From contig JAHLKC010000126.1 in assembly GCA_025449115.1 (NCBI GenBank), positions 57,300-121,299 of the forward strand: 64,000 nucleotides of DNA. Reading direction: 5' to 3'. Shown in pieces: positions 36,430 to 51,000 of this stretch. Source of the stretch: Chytridium lagenaria (taxonomy: Eukaryota > Chytridiomycota > Chytridiomycetes > Chytridiales > Chytridiaceae). The translations under genes and the position numbers were made by a program. Below the pieces are notes generated by a model. The model searched no databases, was not told the DNA's origin, and saw only the letters and a program-made list of their open reading frames with translations. Position 1 is the first letter of the stretch. Each line of letters starts with the position of its first letter.

Positions 36430-36925
36430 ATGGCCATGCTTGGAACTCAACAGATCAACGACACAACGTCTGCGCCGACACTCACGAAACGACCGAGAGG
36501 ACGACCGAAAGGATCACAGGGGAAGGAAACTCGGCGGGGAGTTGTGAAGCCTGCGTAGTGAAACGATCGAAGCTTGCGCCGATAACGCCGAAATGGACTG
36601 CGGTGAGGAGTGGAGATGAGATGCGGATGGAGGAAGAGGAGTTTGATTTGAGGAAGGTGATTGAGTCGTTCCCGTTGGATTTGGGGATGTTGAGAGGGGA
36701 GCTGAGAGAGGATGTGGTGGGATAGGGATTTTGAAAGGGGATGCTGAGGTGGAGAGTGGGAAAGTTGAGAAAGGCGAAGAGAGTGGGAAGAAGGAGGAAG
36801 GTGTTGGGAAGCAGGACGCGGAAGAGGAGTTTGATATGGCGCAGTGGTTGGATCTACCGGCACTGGAGGAGGCATGTTTGGAGGTATGCAACTTTATTAT
36901 GGAGTGCATTTTGACGTTTTGTTAG
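36430..36925 (+). CDS. Small AT-hook protein
   Basis: ATG 36430 opens MAMLGTQQINDTTSAPT and residues about 19-31 read TKRPRGRPKGSQG, a textbook AT-hook (GRP core with flanking basics) that binds AT-rich minor grooves. After a frame break near 36540 the protein continues VVKRSKLAPITPKW and RKVIESFPLDLGMLRGEL. After a second break near 36725 comes an acidic, Lys/Glu-rich tail (GEESGKKEEGVGKQDAEEEF, then WLDLPALEEACLEV). At about 150 residues it may be a small HMGA-like chromatin protein or a larger gene with further exons. No other domain recognised. Confidence 0.6.
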
Positions 36926-38259
36926 CCTGTACCATTTTATAACGGAAACCATGAAAAAGGCCTTTTACAAGATACCTTCGCCCTTCCCATATAGCACCAT
37001 TTAGTTTTACTGCGTTGTTGTTGTTGCATTTCTCTCTTTTACCTCATTGCATTATCATGTATTTATTGGTCATCTTCCCGCCATGTTTATTTTTGTGTGC
37101 AGTTGATAAGGTTATTGGCCTTCCTTTAGTATAATATATGGAAATCGCTATTTATGCGCGTTTTTATTTTTACCCGTCGGAGCTAACGGCGTTTGTGAAG
37201 CTATGATTATTCACCTATTTTTGAATTCGGATGTAGGGATGAAACCTCGGAGTAAAGTGTACTTTTTTCTATGTTGCTCTACAGATGCATGCTGTTCACC
37301 AGGTATAATTTCTTGTATCATCTCCTTACCTGTAAGCGTTGATCACAAGTTTCACACATCCGCCACTGAACCATTGAAAACATGGTTTTCTGGCAGACAG
37401 CCGTTTTTTGTTATTAAACCTAATAAGTTTTCGTCAACGTCCTTGATGTTTTGAGATTTCGCGCTCGCGCATATGAGCTGTGCATGGACTGCGGGAGTTT
37501 TGTTTTTTCAAAGCTCATATGCCCTTGTCTTAACATATTATTACGTCGCGCAATGATCCAGTGCTAAAAGATGTCGCGCCAGTACAGTTACAACGATGTG
37601 ATAGATATTAACACGTGACAGCGCAAAGCGCATGGTTCATCCTGAGCTGCTTTAATGAACATGTAGACCGTTGCATTGTTTTGCGATGGCGACGCTGCTC
37701 TGACCTAGTGAAGAAAAAGCAAGTCAGCGCCCTTTTGCTGGACATGGGTACAATGCATGACGGCAATGTGTCGACGCGTGCTCACTCTTCCGTGCTCCGT
37801 TATCGACATCTTGGTTTTTCAGCCGCTTTGCTAAAATTATTACAATCTCTTATTTATTTTCCATATGTATCGCCAATTGATAGTGCCAGCGTCAACAAAG
37901 TTCCTGGTGAGCAGACACCCTTCATCCCTATCCCCTTCCCCGCAACCCTTTCCCCAACCCACCAGTGCCGCACGCATCGCAATGGGCGTTAAATCCAAAG
38001 CACGCAACGCGTGACAGGCCCTCATTAAACCAAAACAGGGTTGTCGCACCACCAACTTGTGAAAGCATGTCCTGTCGCCCTTTGAAGGGAGACGCTTTGA
38101 TACCTGTGCCCTTTGCAAAGCGTCTAAAAGACGGATTGATGCGGTGTTTAAGATTAAAACTGTTGAGCAGCAAACTCTTTAAGTCACAGATGCTTCGAAT
38201 TTTATTTTAGTGAAAAGACTGTAAAATAAAACTAAATAGACATCGAAGGAAAACAAAAG
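36926..38259. other. Intergenic with an unassigned minus-strand open stretch
   Basis: T-rich DNA with no clear gene. From 38173 down to 37928 the minus strand is open for 81 codons (INPSFRRFAKGTGIKASPF, GGATTLFWFNEGLSRVAC, FGFNAHCDACG). I do not recognise it. It may be a fragment of a dispersed repeat. Confidence 0.35.
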
Positions 38260-38268
38260 TATAAAAGG
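38260..38268 (+). promoter_or_regulatory. TATA box of the ML-domain gene
   Basis: TATAAAAGG, a consensus TATA box 98 bp before the ATG at 38358. It leaves room for initiation near 38290 and a 5' UTR of about 65 bp. Confidence 0.65.
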
Positions 38269-38357
38269 CCATGATGGAGGCCGCAACAGATTTCTCCATT
38301 CCTCACCCTCGCCTTCACATTCTTAAAAACAAAAACAAAACCTCATAAACAAGCAAT

Positions 38358-38904
38358 ATGTTCAAATCCCTGTTTCAAGTCATCACCATCGCTTTGACGA
38401 CTGTCTGCGCCTTCTCCAGTCCGATCTCAGATGTCGACCTTACCGTCGTCAAGACCCAATGAGTGGTTCTCTCTTTGCACCCGGGAGCTTCCTCCATCCT
38501 CGCTATCTCTGGCCTCACCTACGGTCCCGCCCCACCCGTCGCAGGGCAACCCTTGACCATCACAGTGTCAGGACTCTCCAAGAGCAACATTACCAGTGCC
38601 ACGATCAGCGTGAAAGCCAAATGGATTTTTTGGAGTGACCGTGTTGGATGAGAAGATTGACCTGTGCCAACAGCAGGGGGTTGTGTGTCCCATTGCAGCT
38701 GGACAGACTGCGATTACATTTAGGTGAGTTTCTGTTGATGTTAATTTGTTGTTAATCCGTTGGTTTGTTTCGACTAGTGTGAACATCCCGTCGACCAAGC
38801 CTAGCATCAAGGTTAGCGTTACCGCTGATGTCAAGTGCGGCGGTGTGAAAGCATCGTGTGCGTCAAAATGCCAACTTCCAGCTTTAGAATTAATTCTTAT
38901 ATGA
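38358..38904 (+). CDS. Secreted ML-domain (NPC2/PG-PI transfer-like) lipid-binding protein
   Basis: ATG 38358 opens a signal peptide, MFKSLFQVITIALTTVCAFS. The ML fold follows: a W..C start (EWFSLC), ISGLTYGPAPPVAGQPLTI, TSATISVKAK, FFGVTVLDEKIDLCQQQG, VCPIAAGQTAITFS, an intron (38725-38778), then VNIPSTKPSIKVSVTADV and KCGGVKASC. The paired cysteines and the CPI/CP-like turn are those of fungal NPC2/PG-PI transfer proteins that bind sterol or phospholipid. Frame breaks near 38460 and 38625 interrupt the fold and look like errors. The C-terminal end after the last Cys is uncertain. Confidence 0.75.
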
Positions 38905-39743
38905 GCTTTTGGAGTTTTGACCTCATTATCTGTCATTCCTTTTCCCTCATGATGTCTTGCGTGTGCATGTATCCCGCTGTTAAAAAAATACACAGTATTT
39001 GCTTGTTGTTCTCGTTTTAGAGAAAAAGAAAAGTGCATGCCTTTCGTCATGGTCGTCTTTACGTCATTTATCCGTCATGCTCAGTAAGTATGGATACCAT
39101 CGTGACGTTAACTTGTTGCACTTCTCCCTCCGCATCCATCCGTACGTATACACACACACCGTCATCTCTCCATCCATGCACACACGCTTAAATGACTTTA
39201 AATCTCGTATGTATTTATTATTTACAGGCTAAGTGCTTTTACCATCCATACGCATTGCTATGATTGAAACAGGATGGGAATATTTAAGAAAATCTTTGAA
39301 GATCAGTTTTGACTATTTGGTATTTTACTAATTAATAATTAATATCGATGTGTCAAGTTCAACGACTCAACGACTCAACATTGCTCATCTTATCGTACAA
39401 CATATTGATCACTACCTTAAATTCTTAGTTGAAATTTGTGACATATTAAAAAAATCCTTGCGCTGGCTTTTTGGAGAAGATTTTTCGAATTTTTGAATTG
39501 AATAAGAAAAGCCCGCCAACATTTTTCATATATGGCAATATATTAATCGATTGAAAATAAAATTTTTAAGGTTCCTACATTGAAAAAGCACAAGCATCAA
39601 CAACAGCAACAGCTGAAAAGTTGTTTTTTGTGCTGGCATTTTCAGGAACCCTCATCTATTACCTATCTACAACCATCTAAAACAACAGCTCATCACTATC
39701 ACTCGGCTTCCACACCTCGACCTTCACTTCACGCTAAAGAAGA
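38905..39743. other. Intergenic, upstream of UGP1
   Basis: AT-rich. An ACACACACACAC-like run lies near 39150 and a CAACAACAGCAACAG repeat near 39598 in the probable UGP1 leader. No gene seen. Confidence 0.5.
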
Positions 39744-42202
<2,459 letters not shown>

Positions 42203-43461
42203 GTCGTTGGGGGCTTATTGTCTTTTGGGGGAATGGGGGAAGAGTGAGCGTTATTTTGTGAATTCTTGAAAATGGGTGGTTTTTGACGAGTCCTTTGTTT
42301 TGTGCTTTTTTTGTTTCCAACTCTTCCATGCGAAGTATGTGATGGTACCGGCTTTGTTTATCCTCGTAACCTTTTTTTTTGTTTTTGTTGATGCTTTTGT
42401 TTGAATAAAAAAAGTTGAATTTCTTCTTTAGAAGATGAGTTTGTATATGGGTTGCTGTTACCAACAAATATAAATTGTAACACGGCGATGGATGCGGTCA
42501 CCGTCACAGATGATGGAGACATTGCTTTTTAACGCGCGAATGCTGACAGGAAAGAAATTACTGAAAACCAGCACACAATCGCCACTTTTATCATATTTAC
42601 ATGGAAAAAATTGTCCACCGTGTCCATCAATTCTGGTCCCATCAACCCAGAGTCACTCATGAAAGCTAAAGGGTCATGCCATGGTGTCATCCGCCAAAAG
42701 ATCTTATCATTGAAGCATCGCTCACTCTGGTCACAGCGTTTGGATTGATATTCATAATCACAGAATGCGGCCTTAATACTCCGATGTTTCTAAAGTTTGT
42801 ATGAAGGTAGAACAGCGAATACATGTATGGAAACCGTCCATCACGGATTCTTTGCTTGAAAACCTACCTACCAACAGATCAAACAGCCACCACAAGTTTT
42901 GCCATCTGATCACAATAATGACGAACTTCGCCAGTTCTAATATTTGGATTACGGCCAAAAAATAACGCCTCAAAGCCTCCCTCTCTCGCTTCATCACGAA
43001 AACGATTTGTCACAGGTGCTCGGCGGCATCTTTCGCCTCTGTTTGCTCCACCCGACTTCAATGACAGTCGCAAGGGCGCGGAAGCGCGATAATGAACGAC
43101 AGACCTTTTGTGGAGTACTTTTGAACCTAGATGATCCGGAGAGAGATAAATGCGGTCGTTATATGCACGCAGCCCTCCCGTGCACTCGTTTGGATACCTT
43201 CAACCTCTGTTGAAAGGTGTGGCTCCACAAAGCCGAAGGCTCAGTCAAGGTGATGGGGTGGATAAGGCTCCGCCTCTAAACATGCTGCCAACTCAATCCG
43301 TGAACAACATCTACTTACCCTCCCATCAGCCACTTTCTTTTAAAGTAACTCGCTCTTCTCCCTCTTTTCCCGCATCTTTCAGAAAAGATAACTACATCCC
43401 CTGCCTACATTCTTTAACAACAACCACTTAAGGAAGAAACTACGTCAACCTTTACAGCATC
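42203..43461. other. Intergenic, upstream of the GGIMG repeat gene
   Basis: UGP1 3' flank, then about 1 kb with only short unassigned open frames. The last 150 bp before 43462 are pyrimidine-rich and then A/C-rich, typical of a fungal leader. Confidence 0.45.
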
Positions 43462-46127
43462 ATGTCTAACGCCGACACGACCAACCGCGGCTTAAGCTCC
43501 AACCCATCGCACGGTCACAACAGCTACAATGAGGGTTACGAGAAGGGCTACAACGAATATTCGGGTCGCAACAACAGCAACAACAATGACGGCCAGAAGA
43601 GGGGCGGCATCATGGGTATGGTCGACAACGTGATTCATCCGAACAAGGACAACTACAACAACAACGCGTCCGGCTACGATAACAACAACACTGGGCCTGG
43701 TTTCAGCAGCGGCAACACGGGTTCCGGACTTCACAGCAGCAACCCGGGTCCTGGTTTCAACAGCAGCAACACTGGTACTGGTTTAAACAGTGGCAACACG
43801 GGCTCGAACCTCATCAACAACAATAACGATCCTTCGGCTTTAACAACTCGTCTGGCTACAATAATGACAACCATCACAAGGGCGGTGTGATGGGGATGGT
43901 GGATAATGTCATTCACCCGAACAGGGACAAGGACAGTTATGAGAGCGGCTACAGGGACGGACAGAGGGATGCTTCAAGCGGCCACCGCAGAGGCGGCATC
44001 ATGGGGATGGTGGACAACGTGATTCATCCCAACAGGGACAAGGACGGGCTCAACAATAGAAGCGGTGGTCTCGATGGCGGCAGCGGCAACAACTATCAGA
44101 GCAACATCACCGGCGGTGGACTTGCCAGTGGTGCCGGTGTTGCCAGCGGTCACCATCTTGTTGGTAGCACACCTCTAGGCAGTCACGCCGATGTAGCAGA
44201 CCCCTCGCTACTGGACCTATCGCCGGCTTGAACAAAGGCCACGATGGCGACCTTAACAGCGGTAGTGGATTTAACAGTGGACGTGACAATGACTACGATC
44301 GTCGCAACAACAGCGGGCAGAAGGGCGGTATCATGGGTGCTGTGGACAACGTGATCCATCCCAACAGAGACAACGACAGGTACAACAACAGCAGTAGTGG
44401 CCTCGGCAACAACAACAGTAGTCTTGGCAGCGGTCGCAACAATGAGTACAACAGCGGGGTGGTATTCACAGCGGGGTGGTCTCGTCGCGGCCACAACACT
44501 GATCTTAACAGTGGACGTGACAATGACTACGATCGTCGCAACAACAGCGGGCAGAAGGGCGGTATCATGGGTGCTGTGGACAACGTGATCCACCCCAACA
44601 GAGATAACGACAGATACGACAACAGCAGCAGTGGACTCGGTAGCGGCAATGTTACTGGTCGAAACAACGACATTATTGGCCACAACCCCGACCATAGCGG
44701 TGGTCATCACGGCAGTCATCATGGCCTTGGGAGTACCGCTCTTGGTGCCGGTGCTCTCGGTGGGAGTGCTGGCGCGCTCGGCCACAACAGCGGCCGCAGC
44801 AATGAGTACAACAGTGGGAGTGGTCTTGGTGGCGGCAATATCTCCGGACGTGATGATTACAACAGTGGGAGTGGTCTTGGTGGAAGCAATCTTTCGGGCC
44901 GCAATGACGATTATAACAACCGGAACACTGGTCACAAAGGAGGCATTATGGGTGCCGTGGACAACGTGATTCACCCCAACAGAGACAACGACAGGTACAA
45001 CAACAGCGGCAGTGGTTCTTGGTGGCGGCAACAACTCTGGTCGTGATGATTACAACAGTGGGGGTGGTCTTGGCGGAAGCAATCTAACTGGCCGCAATGA
45101 CGATTATAACAACCGGAACACTGGTCACAAAGGAGGTGTCATGGGTGCAGTGGACAACGTGATTCACCCAACAGAGATAACGACAGGTACAACAGCAGTA
45201 GCGGTCTAGGTCGCAACACCAGTGGACGTTTGCCAGACCACAATGATAGCATGGGTAGTTTTCACCACTCTGACACCAACACGGGCTTGAGCGGTCGTGA
45301 CACGGATTACAACGATGATATCACTAACCGCAACACGGACTACAACAGTGGGACTACTGGCGGTCTTAACCACAACAACAACCTCACTGGTCGCAACAGC
45401 GGCCTTACTGGTCGCAACACCGACCATAACAGTCGTCTTACCGGGGTCGTAACACGGATTCTAGTGACCTTGGTCTTGCCAGTGGTCTCGCGGTCGCAAT
45501 ACCGACCACAACAGTAACACTGGTCGCAACACCGACTCCAACACTGGCACTACGGGCGGTCTCAATCACAACTACAACCTCACGGGTAGGAACAGTGACA
45601 ATCCTTCCAGTCTCACTGGTCGCAACACCGACAAAAACACGGGTCTCACGGGCAGTCGTAATACCGACACTAGCACTGGTCTCACCAAGCGGACGTACCA
45701 GCGACCATTCCAATCTCACGGGCCGGAGCAATGACTCTAGCACTGGTGTCACCGGCGGTCTTACGGGTCGCAACACCGATCATAACTCTTCACTCACCGG
45801 TCGCAACTCCGACACTACTACGGGGGTGCATGGCAGTAGCGGCCGTACCACCGATCATACCACCGGTCCGACTAGTGGACATACTACGAATGATCGTAAA
45901 GGTGGACTTGTGGGGGTGAATGACCCAACGGTACATGATAAGCGAGGAGGTCTATTGGGAGTAGATGATCATACTCATGATAAAAACACTGGTGGCATTT
46001 TGGGGAAATTGACGGGGAATATTCAGGTTCAAGAGGTGAGTTTAATCTTTTTTGCTTTCTTATGCTGTGAATGAAATATTGATTCTTTACTTAGGAACTC
46101 GGTCTTGCGGGACTTCGGGAAGTTTAG
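43462..46127 (+). CDS. Large Asn/Gly/Ser-rich repeat protein with GG(I/V)MG(M/A)VDNVIHP modules
   Basis: Unrecognised protein of about 860 residues, starting MSNADTTNRGLSSNPSHG. It is hydrophilic and disordered, rich in Asn, Gly, Ser, Asp and His. The only hydrophobic islands are seven copies of a 13-18 residue module (GGIMGMVDNVIHPNRD and variants) beginning at 43603, 43881, 43992, 44324, 44558, 44939 and 45132. Three degenerate relatives (KGGLVGVNDPTVH, RGGLLGVDDHTHD, TGGILGKLTGN) close the protein. The second half is made of TGRNTD/TGRNSD repeats. An intron at 46036-46094 precedes the last exon, ELGLAGLREV, stop TAG at 46125. No signal peptide or membrane segment. Frame breaks near 43837, 44210, 45017, 45170, 45440 and 45690 were bridged using the repeats as guide. 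Function unknown; a stress or structural protein is a guess. Confidence 0.7.
44275..44640 (+). repeat. In-frame direct repeat pair, 234-bp offset
   Basis: 44275-44406 and 44509-44640 are nearly identical over about 132 bp. The offset of 234 bp is 78 codons, so it is a recent in-frame duplication inside the repeat protein covering modules 4 and 5. Confidence 0.9.
44842..45204 (+). repeat. Direct repeat pair, 193-bp offset
   Basis: 44842-45013 and 45035-45204 match over about 170 bp, covering modules 6 and 7. The offset is 193 bp; an extra T at 45017 probably hides a true offset of 192 bp (64 codons). Confidence 0.88.
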
Positions 46128-46859
46128 ACGAATGTTCGACGCGCTCGTTTGCAGACTTGTAATATATTTTGTATATAGTCGGGAGGGGACTTTGACTGTG
46201 ATTTCGTTTATAAGTGAATAAAAATGTGTTGAATATGTTTATGCGTTAATTAAAATGGACGATTGTAACTATTTTTTTTTTTTTAAAAAAGGGTGTGAAG
46301 AATGAGGTTTTTATCATTTTTAATACATGCCTAATCACCTGTTTAGTACATCTCAATATCATTCCACCATTTCACGTTTCCGCTCAACGACCAACAAGAT
46401 ATTTATTCTCCTTCCTGCGTCAACCATAATTATCACAATAATTCAAACATTGTGATGTATTATTCTTCGCGGTCAAATATATTTTTATGGTCGAGCTAGG
46501 TGAAAATACTGAGCAAGGTAGTTTGTACTTGAGATAAACTGAGCCAGTTGGTTTGTACTTGATATGTATCTGATGTTACGAGCTGCCACAATAAATTAAG
46601 AATTTGGTGTCAATTGGGGGTATCTTACGGACTCCCCTTCCACCCCAAACCCCCCATCCCCCCCAACCCTCCCCTTCAAAAAAAAAAAAGAAAAAGAAAA
46701 ACAACGAAGAACAAAACAAATATCAAAACAAAACAAATACTAAAACAAACACAAAAAAAACGAAAACATCGGCGTTAATATATCAAATAGAAGAAATCCA
46801 TTCATCCTAAGCAAAAAAAAATAAAAAACAATCACATACCACAAATTCCCCCTCCCCAC
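46128..46859. other. Convergent intergenic region
   Basis: AT-rich 3' flanks of the repeat gene and the ZIP gene. Two imperfect copies of a motif reading GTTTGTACTTGA lie near 46522 and 46552. C-rich and A-rich low-complexity tracts at 46630-46770. No gene seen. Confidence 0.5.
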
Positions 46860-48077
46860 CTACTCCACCACAATAGCAATCGAAACTGCCATCACTACCA
46901 ACCCCCCACAAAAGCCGCATTAATCTTCCCCTCTGTAATCCCCGCAAACTTTTGTCGGTGCGCAGAAACAAGGAGTTCAAGAAGAGCGATGTACACCATA
47001 ATCCCTCCAACCAATCCAAACGCCAGCGCGAATCCAATAGGGGAGAGTGTGGTGGTGGATTCTTGTTGTTCCTCTTCAGCATCATGGGATGCGGCTTCTG
47101 AGGTTTTGATGAAAATGTAGGCGATCAGTGCACCGAGGGGTTCAGCGATGGCGGCTATGGAGGACCAGAGGAGGGCTTTGAGTTTAGATTTCGTGGCGTA
47201 GTAGACGGGGATGGCGACGCCTGTTGTGGTTTCATAAATTTAGTAAAGTGAACGCAACGGAACAACGATGTAGAACAGATTGGATTTTATGAAATTCTCA
47301 ATATTCCTTCAGGTATATTATGGATCCCAATAGCGATCGCGACTGTGACCCCTAAACTCGGGCTTTTGATAGCAGAGATGAAAGTAGCGACGCCTTCAGG
47401 GATGTTATGAAACCCTAAAGCGACGGCGGTGGCGAGAGATAATCTGACGAGTCGTTTTGCTTCCGTCTTTGTGAGTTGGTTGGTTGTTTTTGCGGGGACG
47501 ATGGATTTCTCAAGGTCGACTTCTTCGTTTACGGTTGTAGCGCTGTTTCTGGGATGGGATGGGGAGGGGTGTGTATGGGGATCGGATTCGTTGTCGTGAG
47601 GGTGGAGATGCTGTTTTTTGATCGGGCTTTAGTTGATGTGATCGAGGTGGAGAGCCCCGATACAGACATGAGGACTTGGCAACCTCGACATCCACATGAA
47701 TGACGATGTTGATCAACCCGCTTGTAGTGGATGATTCAACGGATGATGTCTTTTCTTACCTCCACTTCCGGGCTAATCATCCCAGTCACTGTGACCAACA
47801 ACCAGCACAACCCCATCCCCGCAAACAACGTCAACGGTGACGCCACATTCGCGGGGATCGCCAACATCCCCTCAGATGGGCCTCATGATAGTTTTCCGAC
47901 ATCTCATTAAACACCTCGGTGAACGCTACATACACCATCACGCCTGATGCAAAGGCGAGGGAGTAAGGGATGACGTAGAGTTGGTCTTGACGGAGGAAGA
48001 AGGTGGTGAGACCGCTAACGTTGAGGCGGCGCCGGCTGCTATGGGAAGGATGAAGGCGATGATGGGGATGGGGACAT
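46860..48077 (-). CDS. ZIP-family divalent metal transporter (ZupT/ZRT-like)
   Basis: Minus strand. The N-terminal membrane part reads PIPIIAFILPIAAGAAS, FLRQDQLYVIPYSLAFASGV and MVYVAFTEVFNEMSE. Then comes NVASPLTLFAGMGLCWLLV and a long Ser/Thr/Pro cytoplasmic loop. TM4 and TM5 carry the paired metal motifs, LATAVALGFHNIPEGVATF and VTVAIAIGIHNIPEG, which line the metal path. After an intron come VYYATKSKLKALLWSS, AEPLGALIAYIF, PIGFALAFGLVGGIMVYIAL and the last segment GGLVVMAVSIAIVVE, stop TAG at 46862-46860. HNIPEG in both helices places it with the ZupT/ZIP11-like zinc, iron or manganese importers. Frame breaks occur at a G run near 46905, near 47545 and near the start, so the exact initiator is uncertain. 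Confidence 0.86.
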
Positions 48078-51000
48078 GAGGAACATTGTTAAGGATGTTA
48101 ACTCTTCCACGGGGTGAGGGGCTTATAAAATAGTGCGGACTTTATTAGATTAAGGTTCGTTTTGAAAGATTTGAACTCCGAATTGAAAATGGTCGTTTTA
48201 ATTGGTGGAAGAGCTCCGAGAGCGTGTTTTTGGGAACCTGAGGGTACACATGGACTTATACAGTGAAAGGCTGATGATGGATGATAAACAAACAAAGGGA
48301 TTCGACGTAATACCTTTGATAGTAGGTGTTAAACTTGATCGTCGTTTAGCTTCACTCAAAACATGTTATAACGAGATAGGTACATGCGGTCAATTCAGGG
48401 CTATGGGTTACAGATTGAGTTTCAGAGGGACGTTTCATGCTGATAAAGAAAAAGGTTAGTTTGCCTATTCTTCAGACTCCCAAGTAGTCTGTTGATCTCA
48501 AAGCTGAAGTTGGAATAATATCGAAGTACCTCCAACAAAGAAGTGGCTTTTAGGAGGATGAATATAAGCTCGTGAAACAAAGCCGATACACGCAACGATG
48601 AGGCGGTGCTTGTCGTCCAACTAAAAAGATGCTACATCACGGTTCAAATCGGCCCTAGCTGTTTAGCCAATGTCCACCTTCAAACCTACCGTTTCCCGCG
48701 AATTTTAGAGTACTTAAAGTTATCATTTGTTTTAAAGACCTTCTTCGAATGTCGCTGACCTCTATCAAGTTCAGAGAGCTTGTGAGTGGACACTGTCCAC
48801 CAGCAATACGCAGTCTAAATACATACATACATAAAATTCATATGTATGGCTGAAATGGAATGCCCATCATGCGATGGTCCTTGTAGCTGCAGGAAGAAAG
48901 AGACGAAAACGAGTCCCATTAACTGCAATATTAAACCCATTACCATAAAAACCACAAGTCACGTCGACAGAGGTTATTTGGCCTGCTGCGATATCACATT
49001 AATAATAATTTTAGAAAACACTAATTAAATCATAGCACAATGTGGAATATTTAGAAACTAACCCAATTAGATGCCTATCCTTTAAGGCGAGCTTCAAGAC
49101 CACGTTTCTACGATCTTACCTAATAGTAAAAAGGTCTAAAGTTATCTACAAAAATTAACAGCAAAACGCCATCTAAAAAATGTTCCAATTATTTGTTTAT
49201 TTCCAAATGAGTTTATAGTTTATACGTACACTTTTGCTGCTAATGGACTTTTTCTATAAAGAGAATTTATATTTATTAATAATAATCCAGCATTTCTCCA
49301 ACTTGCCATGAAATCAACAATATTTGATATTTACTTGTTGCATAATAATTCAATGCATCGATTGACATAAAATAAATATGAGATTTATATCGATGGAAGT
49401 GAGAGAGGCTTCGAGTAAAAATTTATTATTTTATTTATTTGTAGTTTTAAACTTTCACGTGTCTGCGCCACTACTGCTTCCCTGCCACACATCCCATCGG
49501 ACAGGGACTCAACTTTTTTTTTTTTTTTTTTTTCAATCCATCCAACCTTTTTGGCATCAGGCCGCAACACCGTCTGTCTGGCTTCATCCCCCCTTGCCAT
49601 CCCCCGTCATCCCCGTCATCCCCTCACTCACTCTCTCACTCACTCAACCTCCCTCACCCACCCCGCCCCAAGCATCATCCCAAGGTCGCCTTTCCTGCCT
49701 CATACTCATCCCTTAAAGAACCAAAAAACACTTCATAACCCTGAACGGAACCCATAGTAGAAAAACAAACTTGGAATCTCATTGATTATAACGAAAACCA
49801 CACACTTTTCGGTTGGAGAAAACTTTTGGAAGGTGAGTTTTGTGGAAAGAGAGTAGCGTTTTATAAAGGTTAGTTGCTATTCATTCGCACGAGGCTGTGC
49901 AACTTCTCACTCTTCTGGGATGCTGTGGAGGGCCTAGGGAGTTGGGACCGGTTTTTTTTTTTGTTTGGCTGTTGCTGGGGAACGCGGATGTGTGGGTTGC
50001 GATTGATATGGACATGAAGTGTTTCTTTCTGGATGGTGTAGAGTTTGAGTATGTGCCATGCATAGCTAAGTGTTTGGGGTGATGGGCATGATCCTACTTT
50101 CCTAGTGAAAGGAAGAGGTCGAGGTGCTGGGTCTAAATGGTGATGATGACGTCAAGCGTCATGCATGACGATAAGAATTGGAATTGTTGGTCAAGTGTTG
50201 TTATTACGTTGTGGGGGTTTATTTTTTTTTTTTTGATGTGGAGCGGAGTGCTGTTTGTGGAGGGAGGGAGGATGGTTTGGTTGGTTTGGTTGGCTATTTT
50301 TTTGAAAGTTGCTTTGCCTTCCTTCCTATGCACCTGCGAAAGTCTCTTCTGGGTACTCATAGTTGGTCATCTTGTGTGACAGTCTCGGACATGATGGGAA
50401 TGCCGAAAACCTTTGGTGACGTGGCATGACAAACTAGATGTTTTTGTTTGTAAGACACTTTTTGTATGCCCGTCATCGTCATCGAGTTAGCAACGGCATT
50501 CTTTAATCCTATCTCTCTCTCCCCACCCTTCTCTCTCTATCCGGAACAAGAATCTTCTTCCTACGTGCTACTCACACCTAGTCTAGACTATCGCTTAGCT
50601 ACTCACACCTAGTCTAGACTATCGCTTAGCACCTCTTCCACATTGTTTGCTGACTGAGACTTTAAAGAAAAAAACATACCCAACATCTTGAGCGGCTACT
50701 CTGTGCACGGAAGAATCTCATTTAAATTACACTCAACAGCAGCATTATCACTCCGCAATATTGATACTATAACCAAGACGGAAGAAAAAAGGAACGAGAT
50801 TTGAAAAAATGAAAAAGAGGAGGTAAGGAAGTGGGCGTAAACATTTTTTTTTTTTTTTTTGCATCTTTAGTATTAGTATTATAGAGTAGCGATCTCTTTC
50901 CTTTTAGTTGAAAGCCCTTTACGTATGATTTATGCCGGATCGTATATAGTTTTTTGGTTCCACTTATAAATTCCAAAAGTTTATCCTTTTTTAGTTTTAC

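Noticed and set aside
44183..45034. A 283-codon minus-strand open frame rich in Val, Ala and Thr
   Set aside because: It is the antisense shadow of the Asn/Gly repeat protein. Asn and Gly codons read backwards as Val, Ala and Thr, and the plus strand has the modules and a clean start.
43550..46000. Possible CRISPR-like or satellite array
   Set aside because: Repeat spacing is irregular, the units are translated in one frame, and the genome is eukaryotic. It is a protein-coding repeat.
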